NCBI GenBank assembly: GCA_937929805.1
Contig: CALFUT010000031.1
Location: forward strand, 62,001 to 126,000
Origin: an uncultured Pirellulaceae bacterium
Lineage (GTDB): Bacteria; Planctomycetota; Planctomycetia; Pirellulales; Pirellulaceae
Length of the DNA: 64,000 nt
Direction of reading: 5' to 3'
In this document: piece after piece, positions 28,497 through 36,930 of the stretch
How positions within the stretch are numbered: position 1 is the first letter of the stretch
Layout: the number at the start of each line of letters is the position of its first letter
Program-made: the position numbers and the translations under genes
The notes under the pieces: generated by a model
What the model was told of the DNA's origin: nothing
What the model saw: only the letters and a program-made list of their open reading frames with translations
Databases searched by the model: none

Positions 28497-28575
28497 GTCC
28501 GCGTCGGTAGCTCGGGGCGGGAGCCCCGAGAAACTGTTCCCCACCTTCCACACCGCCCCGGATGGGGCCGACGAG
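28497..28575. repeat. GC-rich palindromic repeat family F, right element (inverted relative to left)
   Basis: Contains GCTCGGGGCGGGAGCCCCGA and CGCCCCGGATGGGGCCG, which are the reverse complement counterparts of words in 28092-28180. With the left element it brackets the minisatellite. Confidence 0.7.
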
Positions 28576-28841
28576 AAGAGGAGCATGTCACATCTCCCGA
28601 ACGCTGGGCATCCCAATCGTCATTGAAATCTGGATCAAGCCGCAGCATGCTGTGCCATGCCTGCCTAACGCAGCCTCGGGGAAAATCTCCACAAAGAGCA
28701 TTGCTTTCCAATTCGGTCTTGCATGATCAGAAAAGAAGCACCGGAACCATAATTCGGTGCCACAAGTTGCAATCGTATCAAGTCGAATTCACGATGCAAG
28801 AATAATTTCCCTGCAATCTCAAATTTGTTATTCTTTCCAGC

Positions 28842-29546
28842 ATGAAGAAAATAATCGTCTTAACCGGTGCCGGGGTCAGTGCCGAAAGTGGCATCCGCAC
28901 GTTTCGCGACAGCAATGGCTTGTGGGAAGACCACGAAGTCATGGACGTCGCCAGCCCCGAAGGCTGGGCGCGTGATCCGGAACTGGTGCTGCGTTTCTAC
29001 AACGCTCGACGGGCACAACTAAAAGAAGTCGAACCCAATGCGGCTCATGTCGCGATCCGGGAACTCGAATCGGCTTTCGAAGTTCATGTGATCACGCAAA
29101 ACGTCGACGACTTGCACGAACGGGCGGGCTCCAACAACGTGTTGCATCTGCACGGCGAACTAACCAAAGCCCGATCAACAGTCGATGAATCGCTGATCTA
29201 TGCTTGGACCGGTGACATTAACCTTGGTGATTTGTGCGAAGACGGGCATCAACTACGACCGCACATTGTCTGGTTTGGCGAATCCGTTCCGGCACTCGAC
29301 CAAGCCGCTCGGATTACCTCGACCGCCGATATTGTTTTGATCGTCGGCACCAGTTTGCAGGTCTACCCGGCGGCAGGGCTGGTTGGTTGTGCACCACCCG
29401 ATGCTGACGTTTACTACATCGATCCGAATCCAGCCTCCAATCACGAAACAACGGAACGTGGGGACAGGCTGACCGTCATCGCGGATACGGCCGCCAACGC
29501 CTTGCCGACGTTAACCGGCCAACTACTGGACGATGCTCGCAAATGA
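28842..29546 (+). CDS. cobB: NAD-dependent protein deacylase (sirtuin, class III-like), no zinc cysteines
   Basis: 234 residues. Motifs are LTGAGVSAESGIRTFRD at the start, TQNVDDLHERAG, LHLHGEL with the catalytic His, RPHIVWFGE and VGTSLQVYP. The tyrosine and arginine of class III (desuccinylase) sirtuins appear in FYNARRAQL. The four-cysteine zinc site that normally follows the catalytic His is absent: only one Cys (GDLCEDG) lies in that loop. This zinc-less form is known from other bacteria. It removes acyl groups from lysines using NAD. Confidence 0.93.
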   Translation: MKKIIVLTGAGVSAESGIRTFRDSNGLWEDHEVMDVASPEGWARDPELVLRFYNARRAQLKEVEPNAAHVAIRELESAFEVHVITQNVDDLHERAGSNNVLHLHGELTKARSTVDESLIYAWTGDINLGDLCEDGHQLRPHIVWFGESVPALDQAARITSTADIVLIVGTSLQVYPAAGLVGCAPPDADVYYIDPNPASNHETTERGDRLTVIADTAANALPTLTGQLLDDARK

Positions 29547-29562
29547 TTTGTTTGAACGGAAT

Positions 29563-29672
29563 TGATGGGTGCTATGCTCACGCCAACTGTGTTGGTTTCT
29601 TTCAAACGCGACAATCGAAACATGCTCACACAGCCCTTAACCATTGACTCAACGATCGCATGAGCATGCCGA
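29563..29672. repeat. Composite palindromic repeat related to family C
   Basis: Begins GATGGGTGCTATGCTCACGC and ends ATCGCATGAGCATGCCGATC, matching the arms of the perfect palindrome at 5871-5900, which starts GGGTGCCATGCTCACGC. About 70 bp is inserted between the arms, including the small palindrome CCAACTGTGTTGG. Confidence 0.6.
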
Positions 29673-29699
29673 TCCCCGCTGCGGTTGCACGTCATTTGT

Positions 29700-29765
29700 G
29701 TAGCCGGAGTCGCCAGCTTTCGGGAATCGACGAACGGGCAACCGAACTCTGGCGAGTCCGGCTAC
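29700..29765. repeat. Inverted repeat, GTAGCCGGAGTCGCCAG type (family D)
   Basis: The left arm GTAGCCGGAGTCGCCAG (29700-29716) pairs with CTGGCGAGTCCGGCTAC (29749-29765) with one mismatch. The spacer is about 32 bp. Similar elements are common between planctomycete genes, from general knowledge. Confidence 0.75.
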
Positions 29766-29844
29766 GGTTTTGGGACAAAGCCTAGTCAGTTGCCAATCGA
29801 TTTCTAAGCCGCTCGGATGTCAAAACGCAAACGGGAACGGTTTG

Positions 29845-30056
29845 CCGAGAACATTCGGGCCGAAGGCCCTGTCCTATGTAAGCCCAAGGCATCGCCTTGG
29901 GGAAACTGAACACCAAAATTGTCGGGCCAAAGGTTCAGCCCTAGTCGGACGACTAGGTGCTCAAATTTAGAACTGGACCTTCGGCCCGATTGATCAGCAG
30001 GGGACTCGAACAACCCGGGCGTTGCCCATGGCTAACATAGCGTTGGACCTTCGGCC
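29845..30056. repeat. GGGCCGAAGGCC-type repeat cluster (family E)
   Basis: Words such as CGGGCCGAAGGCCCTG, CCAAGGCATCGCCTTGG, GTCGGACGAC, ACCTTCGGCCCGAT and ACCTTCGGCCC recur over 210 bp in both orientations, each locally palindromic. Confidence 0.65.
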
Positions 30057-30082
30057 CTTTAAAACTCAGATCAGCAAACTCT

Positions 30083-30571
30083 CTATTGCAACGGAGCGGT
30101 CACAGTCCCTCGCTGGACGTCGCCTCGAAGTCCGTTGGCCCGATCGAGCAACAGGTTCTCTTGAACTTCTGTCTTGGGCTCCATTTGAAATTCCAACAAA
30201 CGCTCGTCGCGAATTTCTCGAGGCGAAAAGTTTTCCGAGAAAAAGCTGATGGGAAACTTGGCGTACCAAGGTGCGCGGACACGTTGCTGAACTTTGACCG
30301 TTTTGAAACCGTCTTTTTCGAGCTGAATATCTCGTGTTCCATAGTAAGTAAATGGAACGGAAACTGGCGTGTGGCCAATCTGTTGTCCATCGATCTTAAC
30401 GAATGCTCCTTCGGGCTGGCTTCGAACAATCAGTCGCCGCTGGACACAACCGCAGCAAAGCAATGCGAAAATTGCTACACCCAACGCACCCCACCCCAAA
30501 ACAGGCAACTGCCGCAAGCGACCGCTCAACGCAGGCCGTCTTCTGTCACAAAATGGTACATTCTTTCGCAT
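30083..30571 (-). CDS. PEGA-domain lipoprotein
   Basis: 162 residues. The N-terminus (about 24-42) is hydrophobic and ends CCGC, giving a lipobox at Cys42. A PEGA domain follows: LIVRSQPEGAFVKIDGQQIG, then TPVSVPFTYYGTRDIQLEKD and GFKTV. PEGA domains are small surface-exposed beta domains of unclear function. The remaining 60 residues (WYAKFPISFFSENFSPREIR onward) are typical of the planctomycete version. It is convergent with cobB. Confidence 0.82.
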   Translation of the reverse strand: MRKNVPFCDRRRPALSGRLRQLPVLGWGALGVAIFALLCCGCVQRRLIVRSQPEGAFVKIDGQQIGHTPVSVPFTYYGTRDIQLEKDGFKTVKVQQRVRAPWYAKFPISFFSENFSPREIRDERLLEFQMEPKTEVQENLLLDRANGLRGDVQRGTVTAPLQ

Positions 30572-30754
30572 CGGGCAGTTTTTTCTTGATCAGCTTGGTC
30601 ATTCGCTTCAGAATGGTGGCCTACAAACGCGGCGGAGAGTAGCAAACTGCCCCCAACGGCGACAGACCGATTCTCAAACCGACGTTTTGCCCTAAGCCAA
30701 ACCAAGCTAAGATACTGTGATTACCCCTGCCAATTACTGGTCAACGAAAACCGC

Positions 30755-32053
30755 ATGAGCGAAAGCCTCACGAATTGGGACAACTATCTGGCCGTTGCTT
30801 CTTTGAGCGACGTCGGCATGAGGCGATCCAACAATCAGGACAACATGTCCATCATGCTGGCAGGCAGCATGGAACAGTGGCAACGCAAGGGCCACGTGTT
30901 TGTCGTCGCTGATGGCATGGGAGCACATGCGGCAGGCGAGCTTGCCAGCAAGCTGGCAATCGAGCACGTTCCCCATCTGTACTCAAAATACAACGACGCT
31001 TCGGCTCCGGAAGAGTTGCGAAAGTCGGTCATCGGGGCAAATTCAGAAATTCACCGCCGAGGCCAAGCCAACGAAGAGTTCTACAACATGGGCACAACGT
31101 GCTGTGCCATGACGCTGCTGCCTCAAGGAGCCGTGATCGCGCACATCGGTGACAGCCGAGTGTACCGACTTAGTAAAAACCGGCTTGAGCAATTGACCTT
31201 CGATCACTCGCTGGTTTGGGAAATGAAAGCGGCCGGGCAACTGACAAAAGCCGAGGAAAAATCCGGCAAGATTCCAAAAAACGTAATCACTCGCTCTCTG
31301 GGGCCTTATCCGGATTGTAAAGTCGATTTGGAAGGCCCGTTTCCGCTTGCTCCCAACGATACGTTTCTGATGTGCAGCGACGGGCTGACTGGAGTTGTCT
31401 CGGATCCAGAAATCGCATCGATCCTTGCTAACATGACCCCCGACGAAGCCGTCCGTGTCCTTGTCGACCTAGCGAACCTTCGCGGTGGCCCAGACAACAT
31501 CACCGTGATCGTCGTCAAGGTAACGCATCCGAAGATGGCAACCAGTTCGGACACTCCTCCGCTGGTGCTGAACTCAAATAAATCAAATTTTGAGATTCCC
31601 ATGTTCGTGTGGGCACTGTTCGGTGCGTCGCTGCTGTTCGCGCTGATCTTTTTACTTTGGATGAATATTGTGACCGCTGCATTGCCCGGCTTAGCCGCGA
31701 TCGGCAGTGGAATCTATATCCTTGTGCAGGTCATTCGCTCGCGCTCCAGCGGCCAGACCATGACAAAAACTCAGCGATTTGGGAAAGCGCCATATACCCG
31801 AGTCGCGTGTGCCTCTCCTCCAAAGTTCACCGAACAGTTGGCCGGAATTTGGGGCCAGCTGGTGAAAGCGGCCGAGCAAAACGACTGGAGCGTGGATCAG
31901 GCTCAGCTGACCTCGATGTCTCAGGAAGCGGAACAACTAACCAAAAAGCCCGACTTTCCCTCCGCGATCCGAGCCTACGGCAAAGCCATCAGTCAGCTGA
32001 TGGAGTCACTCCGAAATCACGTCGGCGACAGCGACTCATCGTTGGATCTGTAG
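30755..32053 (+). CDS. PP2C-family serine/threonine phosphatase with C-terminal membrane region
   Basis: 432 residues. The PP2C domain (about 1-255) shows SDVGMRRSNNQDN, VFVVADGMGAHAAGELAS, IAHIGDSRVYRLSKNRLEQL, FLMCSDGLTGVVSD and GGPDNITVIVV, with the metal-binding aspartates intact. Two hydrophobic helices (about 285-325) follow, then a soluble helical tail of about 100 residues. It should dephosphorylate proteins at the membrane, a counterpart of the Ser/Thr kinases abundant in planctomycetes, although no kinase gene is in the window. Confidence 0.9.
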   Translation: MSESLTNWDNYLAVASLSDVGMRRSNNQDNMSIMLAGSMEQWQRKGHVFVVADGMGAHAAGELASKLAIEHVPHLYSKYNDASAPEELRKSVIGANSEIHRRGQANEEFYNMGTTCCAMTLLPQGAVIAHIGDSRVYRLSKNRLEQLTFDHSLVWEMKAAGQLTKAEEKSGKIPKNVITRSLGPYPDCKVDLEGPFPLAPNDTFLMCSDGLTGVVSDPEIASILANMTPDEAVRVLVDLANLRGGPDNITVIVVKVTHPKMATSSDTPPLVLNSNKSNFEIPMFVWALFGASLLFALIFLLWMNIVTAALPGLAAIGSGIYILVQVIRSRSSGQTMTKTQRFGKAPYTRVACASPPKFTEQLAGIWGQLVKAAEQNDWSVDQAQLTSMSQEAEQLTKKPDFPSAIRAYGKAISQLMESLRNHVGDSDSSLDL

Positions 32054-32398
32054 CCCCCAAACCGCGAATCCTACCGATGCTTGCTCCGGCTGCCAGCACT
32101 GTTGATTCCACTTCTGAGCGTTATTTTTCATTCGTTACCGTCTGGGTTCCGACGGGAATTCTCTCACCTGAATTCTTTGCAAACTGGCGTGTGAAATGAC
32201 ATTGCTCCCTCCAACGCTCCTCTGTACCGTTGGCCGACTTTGATAATTCTTCAAAGTTTCGCTCAAGCGTTCGCGAGGAAATAAGTAACGGATTCAAGTG
32301 ATCGAAACTCGTGTGTTTCGACGCCCGATCTTTTCACAGTTCCGTTGATTATCGTTTCGCGAGTGCAAAGTCATTTCACGTTGCCAAGGAGCCAGCCC
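32054..32398. other. 345 bp spacer before the histidine kinase, nothing recognised
   Basis: The stretch after the phosphatase gene shows no convincing frame, terminator or repeat family. It must hold the promoter of the kinase-regulator operon. Confidence 0.4.
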
Positions 32399-34027
32399 TT
32401 GTTCGCGATGCGCCGAATCCGATCTCGAATGTACTTCGGGGTAGCACTGCTATTTATTAGTGTTACCGTGCTGGCGATCGCTGGATTCCAAGGCGCCTGG
32501 CGATTCCGGCACCTGACGAAAAACATTCAGGTCCGATCCACCGAGCTTCCGCTTGCTGCCGAATTGGGCCAACGGATTAGCGACCTGCGCTCTTTCCTGT
32601 GGCAAGTCGAAACCGAATCAAGCGCCAACGAAACGGATTTTCAGCCCGTGGTCGCAGACGGTCAAATGTCTCGCATCAAGTTTGTCGAGAAGCTCAAAGA
32701 CATCGAACGCACCTTGGACAAGTACGAGTATCAGCTCCAACAGGGAACTCGTTACGATTCCACGGTCACCGATGACCGCCCCGAACTGGCGTTTGTCGAG
32801 TCTTTCGGGAGGTACTTGGACGGCATCGACGAAGTCGTCGAAAACAACGATTGGTTTCTCGGCCGAGATGACTTGGTGCAATCACTCCGCGAGGAATTGG
32901 AAGGATTGCAACTGGAGGCCAGTCAACTTCCTGTTTTCCTGCAACAGCGAATGGCCGAGTTCGCCAGTGACGCTCGCAAACAATACTACGCGTGGATGTG
33001 GGCCAGTTTGCTACTGACGATTCTGGCAATCAGCATTATTAGCCTGTTGATGATCCACTTCCGCAACCGAATCTTTCGCCCGCTTTCGAAATTACTGGAA
33101 GGCTCACGGCAAGTCGCCAAAGGAAATTACAACTATCGAGTTCAATTGAACTCCGACGACGAGCTTGCCGAACTGGCCGAAGCTCTCAACGCGATGACGT
33201 CGGGCTTCCAAACGATTCGAAAAGACCTGAACAAAAAGGTCCAGCAACGAACTCGAGAAGTCGTCCGCAGCGAGAAAATGGCAAGCGTCGGCTTTCTTGC
33301 GGCAGGCGTCGCCCATGAAATCAATAACCCTCTGGCAACGATCGCATGGGCTGCCGAATCCTTAGAATCTCGCGTTCACGATCTGCTCGATCCAGAGTTC
33401 GAGTGCGATGACGATTCCCGAGAAGCCGACATTGCTCAGATGAAAAAGTATCTGCGACAGATGCAGGACGAAGCCTTCCGGTGCAAAGGGATCACGGCAG
33501 GACTGTTGGATTTTGCTCGCATGGGCGACATGAAGAAGGTCAGCACCAATCTTTCGCAGGTCGTTGACTCGGTTATCGAAATGGTCAAACCGCTTAGCAA
33601 GTACCGCGATCGCACGATCCATTTCAACGCCGACCGAAGCATCGTCGCAGTCGTCAACGCGCAGGAAATTAAACAGGTCGCTTTGAACTTGATTACCAAC
33701 GCGCTCAGTTGTGTGCCCGAAGGTGGAACCGTCAACGTCACGCTGAAACGATCCGGGGCCAAAGCCGAACTGCAAGTGGTCGACGACGGCTGCGGAATGA
33801 CGGACGAAGTCATGCTGCACCTGTTCGAGCCATTTTTCACACGTCGACGAAACGGGCAGGGCACCGGCCTTGGCCTTTCAATCACCTATCAAATCATTGA
33901 AGACCACGGCGGCAAAATCATGCCGTTTAGTGACGGGCCCGGCAAGGGCTCCACCTTTGTCGTTACTTTGCCTCTGCACGCGAGCGAATCTCATGAAATC
34001 AAAAAAGTCCACCAAAAAGCGGCCTGA
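32399..34027 (+). CDS. Sensor histidine kinase
   Basis: 542 residues from a TTG at 32399, chosen because AAGGAG (32386-32391) sits 7 bp ahead. An ATG at 32408 and a TTG at 32345 are alternatives. Transmembrane helices near 10-32 and 200-225 enclose an extracytoplasmic sensor domain. A HAMP region (about 220-275) is followed by the H-box GVAHEINNPLATIAW (His near 309), the N-box NLITNALSCVPEGG, DDGCGMTD, and GTGLGLSITYQIIEDHGG. The 3' end overlaps the response regulator gene by 35 bp, so the two form one two-component system. The signal is unknown. Confidence 0.92.
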   Translation: MFAMRRIRSRMYFGVALLFISVTVLAIAGFQGAWRFRHLTKNIQVRSTELPLAAELGQRISDLRSFLWQVETESSANETDFQPVVADGQMSRIKFVEKLKDIERTLDKYEYQLQQGTRYDSTVTDDRPELAFVESFGRYLDGIDEVVENNDWFLGRDDLVQSLREELEGLQLEASQLPVFLQQRMAEFASDARKQYYAWMWASLLLTILAISIISLLMIHFRNRIFRPLSKLLEGSRQVAKGNYNYRVQLNSDDELAELAEALNAMTSGFQTIRKDLNKKVQQRTREVVRSEKMASVGFLAAGVAHEINNPLATIAWAAESLESRVHDLLDPEFECDDDSREADIAQMKKYLRQMQDEAFRCKGITAGLLDFARMGDMKKVSTNLSQVVDSVIEMVKPLSKYRDRTIHFNADRSIVAVVNAQEIKQVALNLITNALSCVPEGGTVNVTLKRSGAKAELQVVDDGCGMTDEVMLHLFEPFFTRRRNGQGTGLGLSITYQIIEDHGGKIMPFSDGPGKGSTFVVTLPLHASESHEIKKVHQKAA

Positions 34028-35399
34028 GCAAAAATCGCTCAACGTGCTGTTTGCCGATGACGAGATCAACTTGCAGGAGCTATTGGCTGCTGAGTTGCCT
34101 CGCATGGGGCATACGGTCACAGTCTGCGGCAACGGCTTAGACGCTGTCGAAGCGCTTGAAAACCATAACTTTGATTGCGCGATCCTCGACTTGGACATGC
34201 CAAAACTGGGTGGCATCGGTGTCATTGAGAAAATTCGCGAGATCTCGCCCACAACCGAAGCCGTCGTCCTGACGGGGAAGGGCTCGACCGAATCTGCGAT
34301 CGCCGCACTCCGCTTGGGAGCCTTTGACTATCTGCAAAAGCCATGCAAGCTGGTCGACTTAAAGGGACTACTGCAACGTGTCGCTAAACGGCGTGAGTTA
34401 ACCAACAAAATCGAATCGCTCAAGCGTCGGTTAACTCGCGTTGAGGGCACTCCGGACATGATCGGCGACAACCGAGCCATGCAACGAGTCCGCGCGTTGA
34501 TCAAAAAAGTGGCTCCAACCGAGTCGGCCGTGTTGGTTCTTGGCGAGACGGGAACTGGCAAAGAATTGGCCGCTCGAGCCGTTCATCAACATAGCGACCG
34601 AGCCGACAAACCATTCGTTGCCATCAACTGCGGCGCTCTTCCCGAGAACTTAATCGAGAGTGAACTTTTTGGTCACCGAAAAGGTGCCTTCACCGGCGCA
34701 GACGAGCACCGTCAAGGATTGTTTGAAGTCGCAACCGGCGGAACGCTGTTTTTAGACGAAATCGGCGAACTGCCAATGGCCACTCAATCGACGCTTTTGC
34801 GCGTGCTAGAATGCGGAGAAATCCGCCGTGTGGGTGACAACGAACCATTCAACGTGAATGTCCGCATCGTCTGCGCAACGCACCGCGACCTGACGACAAT
34901 GGTTGCCGCAGGAGAGTTTCGTCAGGACCTGATGTACCGCATCAACACCTTCGAAGTCCGTCTGCCACCGCTGCGTGAACGGGCAGAAGACATCCCGGCC
35001 CTCGCGCGACATTTGTTGGCTCGACATCGCCCGGAACTCGGAGGTCGCCTCCCCGCCATGGAACAATGCTTAGATCACTCGGCACTGAAACTGCTAACCG
35101 CCCACGCGTGGCCGGGCAATATTCGAGAGCTTGCCAATGTGATCGAGTATGCGGCAATCCTGAGCGACGGCCTGCCCATCAAAGCCAGCGACCTTCCCGG
35201 TCACTTGGGATCGGCGGCATTGCTTCCCACGCCCTCGGCTGCCGGTGGCAAGTCGTTGCGCGAGGTTGAAATGCAAACGATCCACGCAACGCTTGATAAG
35301 TGCCACGGCAACAAGACTGCGGCGGCACAGTTGCTGGGGATTAGCTTGAAGACGTTGTATAACAAACTGAACAGCGAAACGCTCCGCAAAGCGGCGTAG
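33993..35399 (+). CDS. Sigma-54-dependent response regulator (NtrC family)
   Basis: 468 residues from the ATG at 33993 inside the end of the kinase gene. The receiver domain has ADDE (21-24), phospho-acceptor Asp66 in ILDLDMP, VLTGKGS and YLQKP. The AAA+ domain has GETGTGKELAARAVH, ESELFGHRKGAFTGAD with the sigma-54-contacting GAFTGA loop, and TLFLDEIGELP. The C-terminus holds a Fis-type helix-turn-helix (GNKTAAAQLLGISLKTLYNK). It should activate sigma-54 promoters on phosphorylation. No clear sigma-54 promoter was found nearby. Confidence 0.95.
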   Translation: MKSKKSTKKRPEQKSLNVLFADDEINLQELLAAELPRMGHTVTVCGNGLDAVEALENHNFDCAILDLDMPKLGGIGVIEKIREISPTTEAVVLTGKGSTESAIAALRLGAFDYLQKPCKLVDLKGLLQRVAKRRELTNKIESLKRRLTRVEGTPDMIGDNRAMQRVRALIKKVAPTESAVLVLGETGTGKELAARAVHQHSDRADKPFVAINCGALPENLIESELFGHRKGAFTGADEHRQGLFEVATGGTLFLDEIGELPMATQSTLLRVLECGEIRRVGDNEPFNVNVRIVCATHRDLTTMVAAGEFRQDLMYRINTFEVRLPPLRERAEDIPALARHLLARHRPELGGRLPAMEQCLDHSALKLLTAHAWPGNIRELANVIEYAAILSDGLPIKASDLPGHLGSAALLPTPSAAGGKSLREVEMQTIHATLDKCHGNKTAAAQLLGISLKTLYNKLNSETLRKAA

Positions 35400-35423
35400 C
35401 GGCTTCTACCGGCCGCCGCGTGT

Positions 35424-35487
35424 AAGTAGCCATCACACTCCGTGTGATGATCCAGCCAACATCACATGAAATGTGATGACTACTTGG
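35424..35487. repeat. Dispersed palindromic repeat family B, copy 2
   Basis: Opens AAGTAGCCATCACACTCCGT and closes AATGTGATGACTACTT, so the outer arms AAGTAG-CATCACA and TGTGATGACTACTT pair. The first 24 bases differ from those at 26461 by one base. Confidence 0.85.
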
Positions 35488-35532
35488 AAAGCGCCAGTTT
35501 TTCAATTTCGCCGCCGTGTTTGCGGTGTGTGT

Positions 35533-35616
35533 CGGGAGGGCGAAGCTCCGCCCGAGCCATGCGGATCAAAAACGCTCAACCACCGAAGCGGGGCGGACGG
35601 AGCCTTCCCCTCCCGA
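35533..35616 (-). repeat. Dispersed palindromic repeat family A, copy 2 (reverse orientation, no tandem array)
   Basis: Starts CGGGAGGGCGAAGCTCCGCC and ends GGAGCCTTCCCCTCCCGA. Its reverse complement aligns end to end with the copies at 3939 and 57973, but it lacks the internal tandem units, and so shows the minimal form of about 84 bp. Confidence 0.85.
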
Positions 35617-36178
35617 ACAGCAGTTTCTTTCAGCGAAAGTACCGCTGTCCAACTACTTCCCTAGCGAACCCATTCTTGAAGGATCAAATTGGGCGTTGGC
35701 CGCGAAAAACTGGCGATGCCGAGTATTGAATCGGTCATGGTCCCATCGTCTGGATGGTTGTGCCTTAGATTCGCGGGTGTGTCCCTTCTCCCAAATGAAC
35801 TTCCCTGATTCGCCCTCAAAAGATCGCTTCTCGGTGTCCGTCATCGAACGGCTATTTTAGTGATCAAATTTGTATCGCCGGGCCGGACAGACAACTGAAG
35901 CGGCGTGGTTACCGCATTGATTGGTAAATTCGTGTCTGGTTTTGGCCGAGCCATACTTGCGACCGCGTTGGCGGTCGAATTCGAGTTGATCAGCTGACGT
36001 TAGTTGATCAGCCGAGATGACTTATGCAGCTGCTATGCCAATGCGATTAAAAATGAGCGAAAGGCATCACTCTAATCCGTCATCCTCGTAAAACGCTTGA
36101 AAAGAGCGAGCAGAATCTTTCTCAACTGACAGCAGACAAGTGCAAGCAGGAACGCCAAGGCAACCAACCGTGTAACAC

Positions 36179-36610
36179 TTACATGCTTTGCAACAGACTG
36201 GTTGTCATCGCTTGAAACACTAATTCCATTTTTGCGAATTCACGATCCTCTGCTTGATACCAAGCCAGCAGGCGATATTTATCCGTTTGAAACACTTGCA
36301 AGCGTGCTCGAACCAGAAAATCGAGACAATAAAACAAGGCTTCGTTCCCTTCGATCGATTTCTCGATGGAAGACTCGTCCAATCCCGACAGTTCCAGATC
36401 CGGGTAGGTTTCCTGAAGTGACTCGATCGTCTGACTCAATAGCTGATCTGGTTGAGTGCCGTCCGGATAGAGGTGGACGGACCACATGGCGGCGCCGTCG
36501 GGAGAATCCACGGTGATCTCGTGCGGCACCGAGTCGTCTGCCGAGTCAGTCAGCTTCCAGTTCTCAGGGTACATAAAATTAAGTCCCTGCTTGTCGTAAA
36601 CGGCGGTCAT
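36179..36610 (-). CDS. Conserved hypothetical protein, PsbP/DcrB-like pattern
   Basis: 143 residues from the ATG at 36610 (MTAVYDKQGLNFMYPENWKL). A 14-residue longer frame to 36652 exists. The segment F-x-YPENWKLTD followed by a beta-rich body, a conserved EGNEALFYCLDF strand and a closing amphipathic helix resembles the PsbP/DcrB-like fold. That is inference from pattern only. No signal peptide. Confidence 0.5.
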   Translation of the reverse strand: MTAVYDKQGLNFMYPENWKLTDSADDSVPHEITVDSPDGAAMWSVHLYPDGTQPDQLLSQTIESLQETYPDLELSGLDESSIEKSIEGNEALFYCLDFLVRARLQVFQTDKYRLLAWYQAEDREFAKMELVFQAMTTSLLQSM

Positions 36611-36930
36611 TGGTGCTGGTCTTCTGGTGTTTGGGTTGGCTGAGCAAATCAAGCGGTTTGGGAAAACGAGTCTTGAAAGCTTACCAGAACGGAAGCGGCT
36701 CAGAAATCGCCACGTACCACTGACGCCGGGTCGTCAAACTCAAGCAGCCAGAAGGAGTCAGATCCCGTCGATGGCACTGGCCTGACGACCGACGTTTCGC
36801 CCCTCTCTTTGCGGGGGATAAGGCGATCTTTAGCAGACCAAACGCAGTCATAGGCAGGAAAAACAGTCATTTCGGCGTGGCATCGCGGTCGATGGATTGC
36901 TACAGTCTCCGGGAACAGGACCGCCCGAAA

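Larger units (their letters stand above)
28002..28841. other. 840 bp gene-free region built from repeats
   Basis: No convincing gene. It contains two mirror-image GC-rich elements (about 28092-28180 and 28497-28575) around a degenerate 21 bp minisatellite (28241-28492), and then about 260 bp of unremarkable sequence before cobB. Frames open through the minisatellite on both strands simply because its unit is a multiple of three. Confidence 0.7.
29547..30082. other. 536 bp gene-free region of stacked palindromic repeats
   Basis: Between cobB and the convergent PEGA gene lie three different repeat types in a row (29563-29672, 29700-29765, 29845-30056), described separately. No gene or terminator with a T-run was seen. 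Confidence 0.7.
35400..36178. other. 780 bp gene-free region with repeats B and A
   Basis: Repeat B copy 2 (35424-35487) and repeat A copy 2 (35533-35616) are followed by about 560 bp in which I see no gene. A 63-codon minus-strand frame (35653-35844) and a 114-codon plus-strand frame (35516-35860) run through it without recognisable features. The direct words TTGATCAGC occur twice near 35990-36010. Confidence 0.5.

Noticed and set aside
28289-28510. A 73-codon frame in the minisatellite, and an 83-codon frame on the other strand
   Set aside because: Both are open only because the 21 bp unit is a multiple of three. No homology, start signal or consistent residue pattern.
35516-35860. A 114-codon plus-strand frame in the 35.4-36.2 kb gap, and a 63-codon minus frame inside it
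   Set aside because: The plus frame starts inside repeat A copy 2 and neither translation shows any motif.
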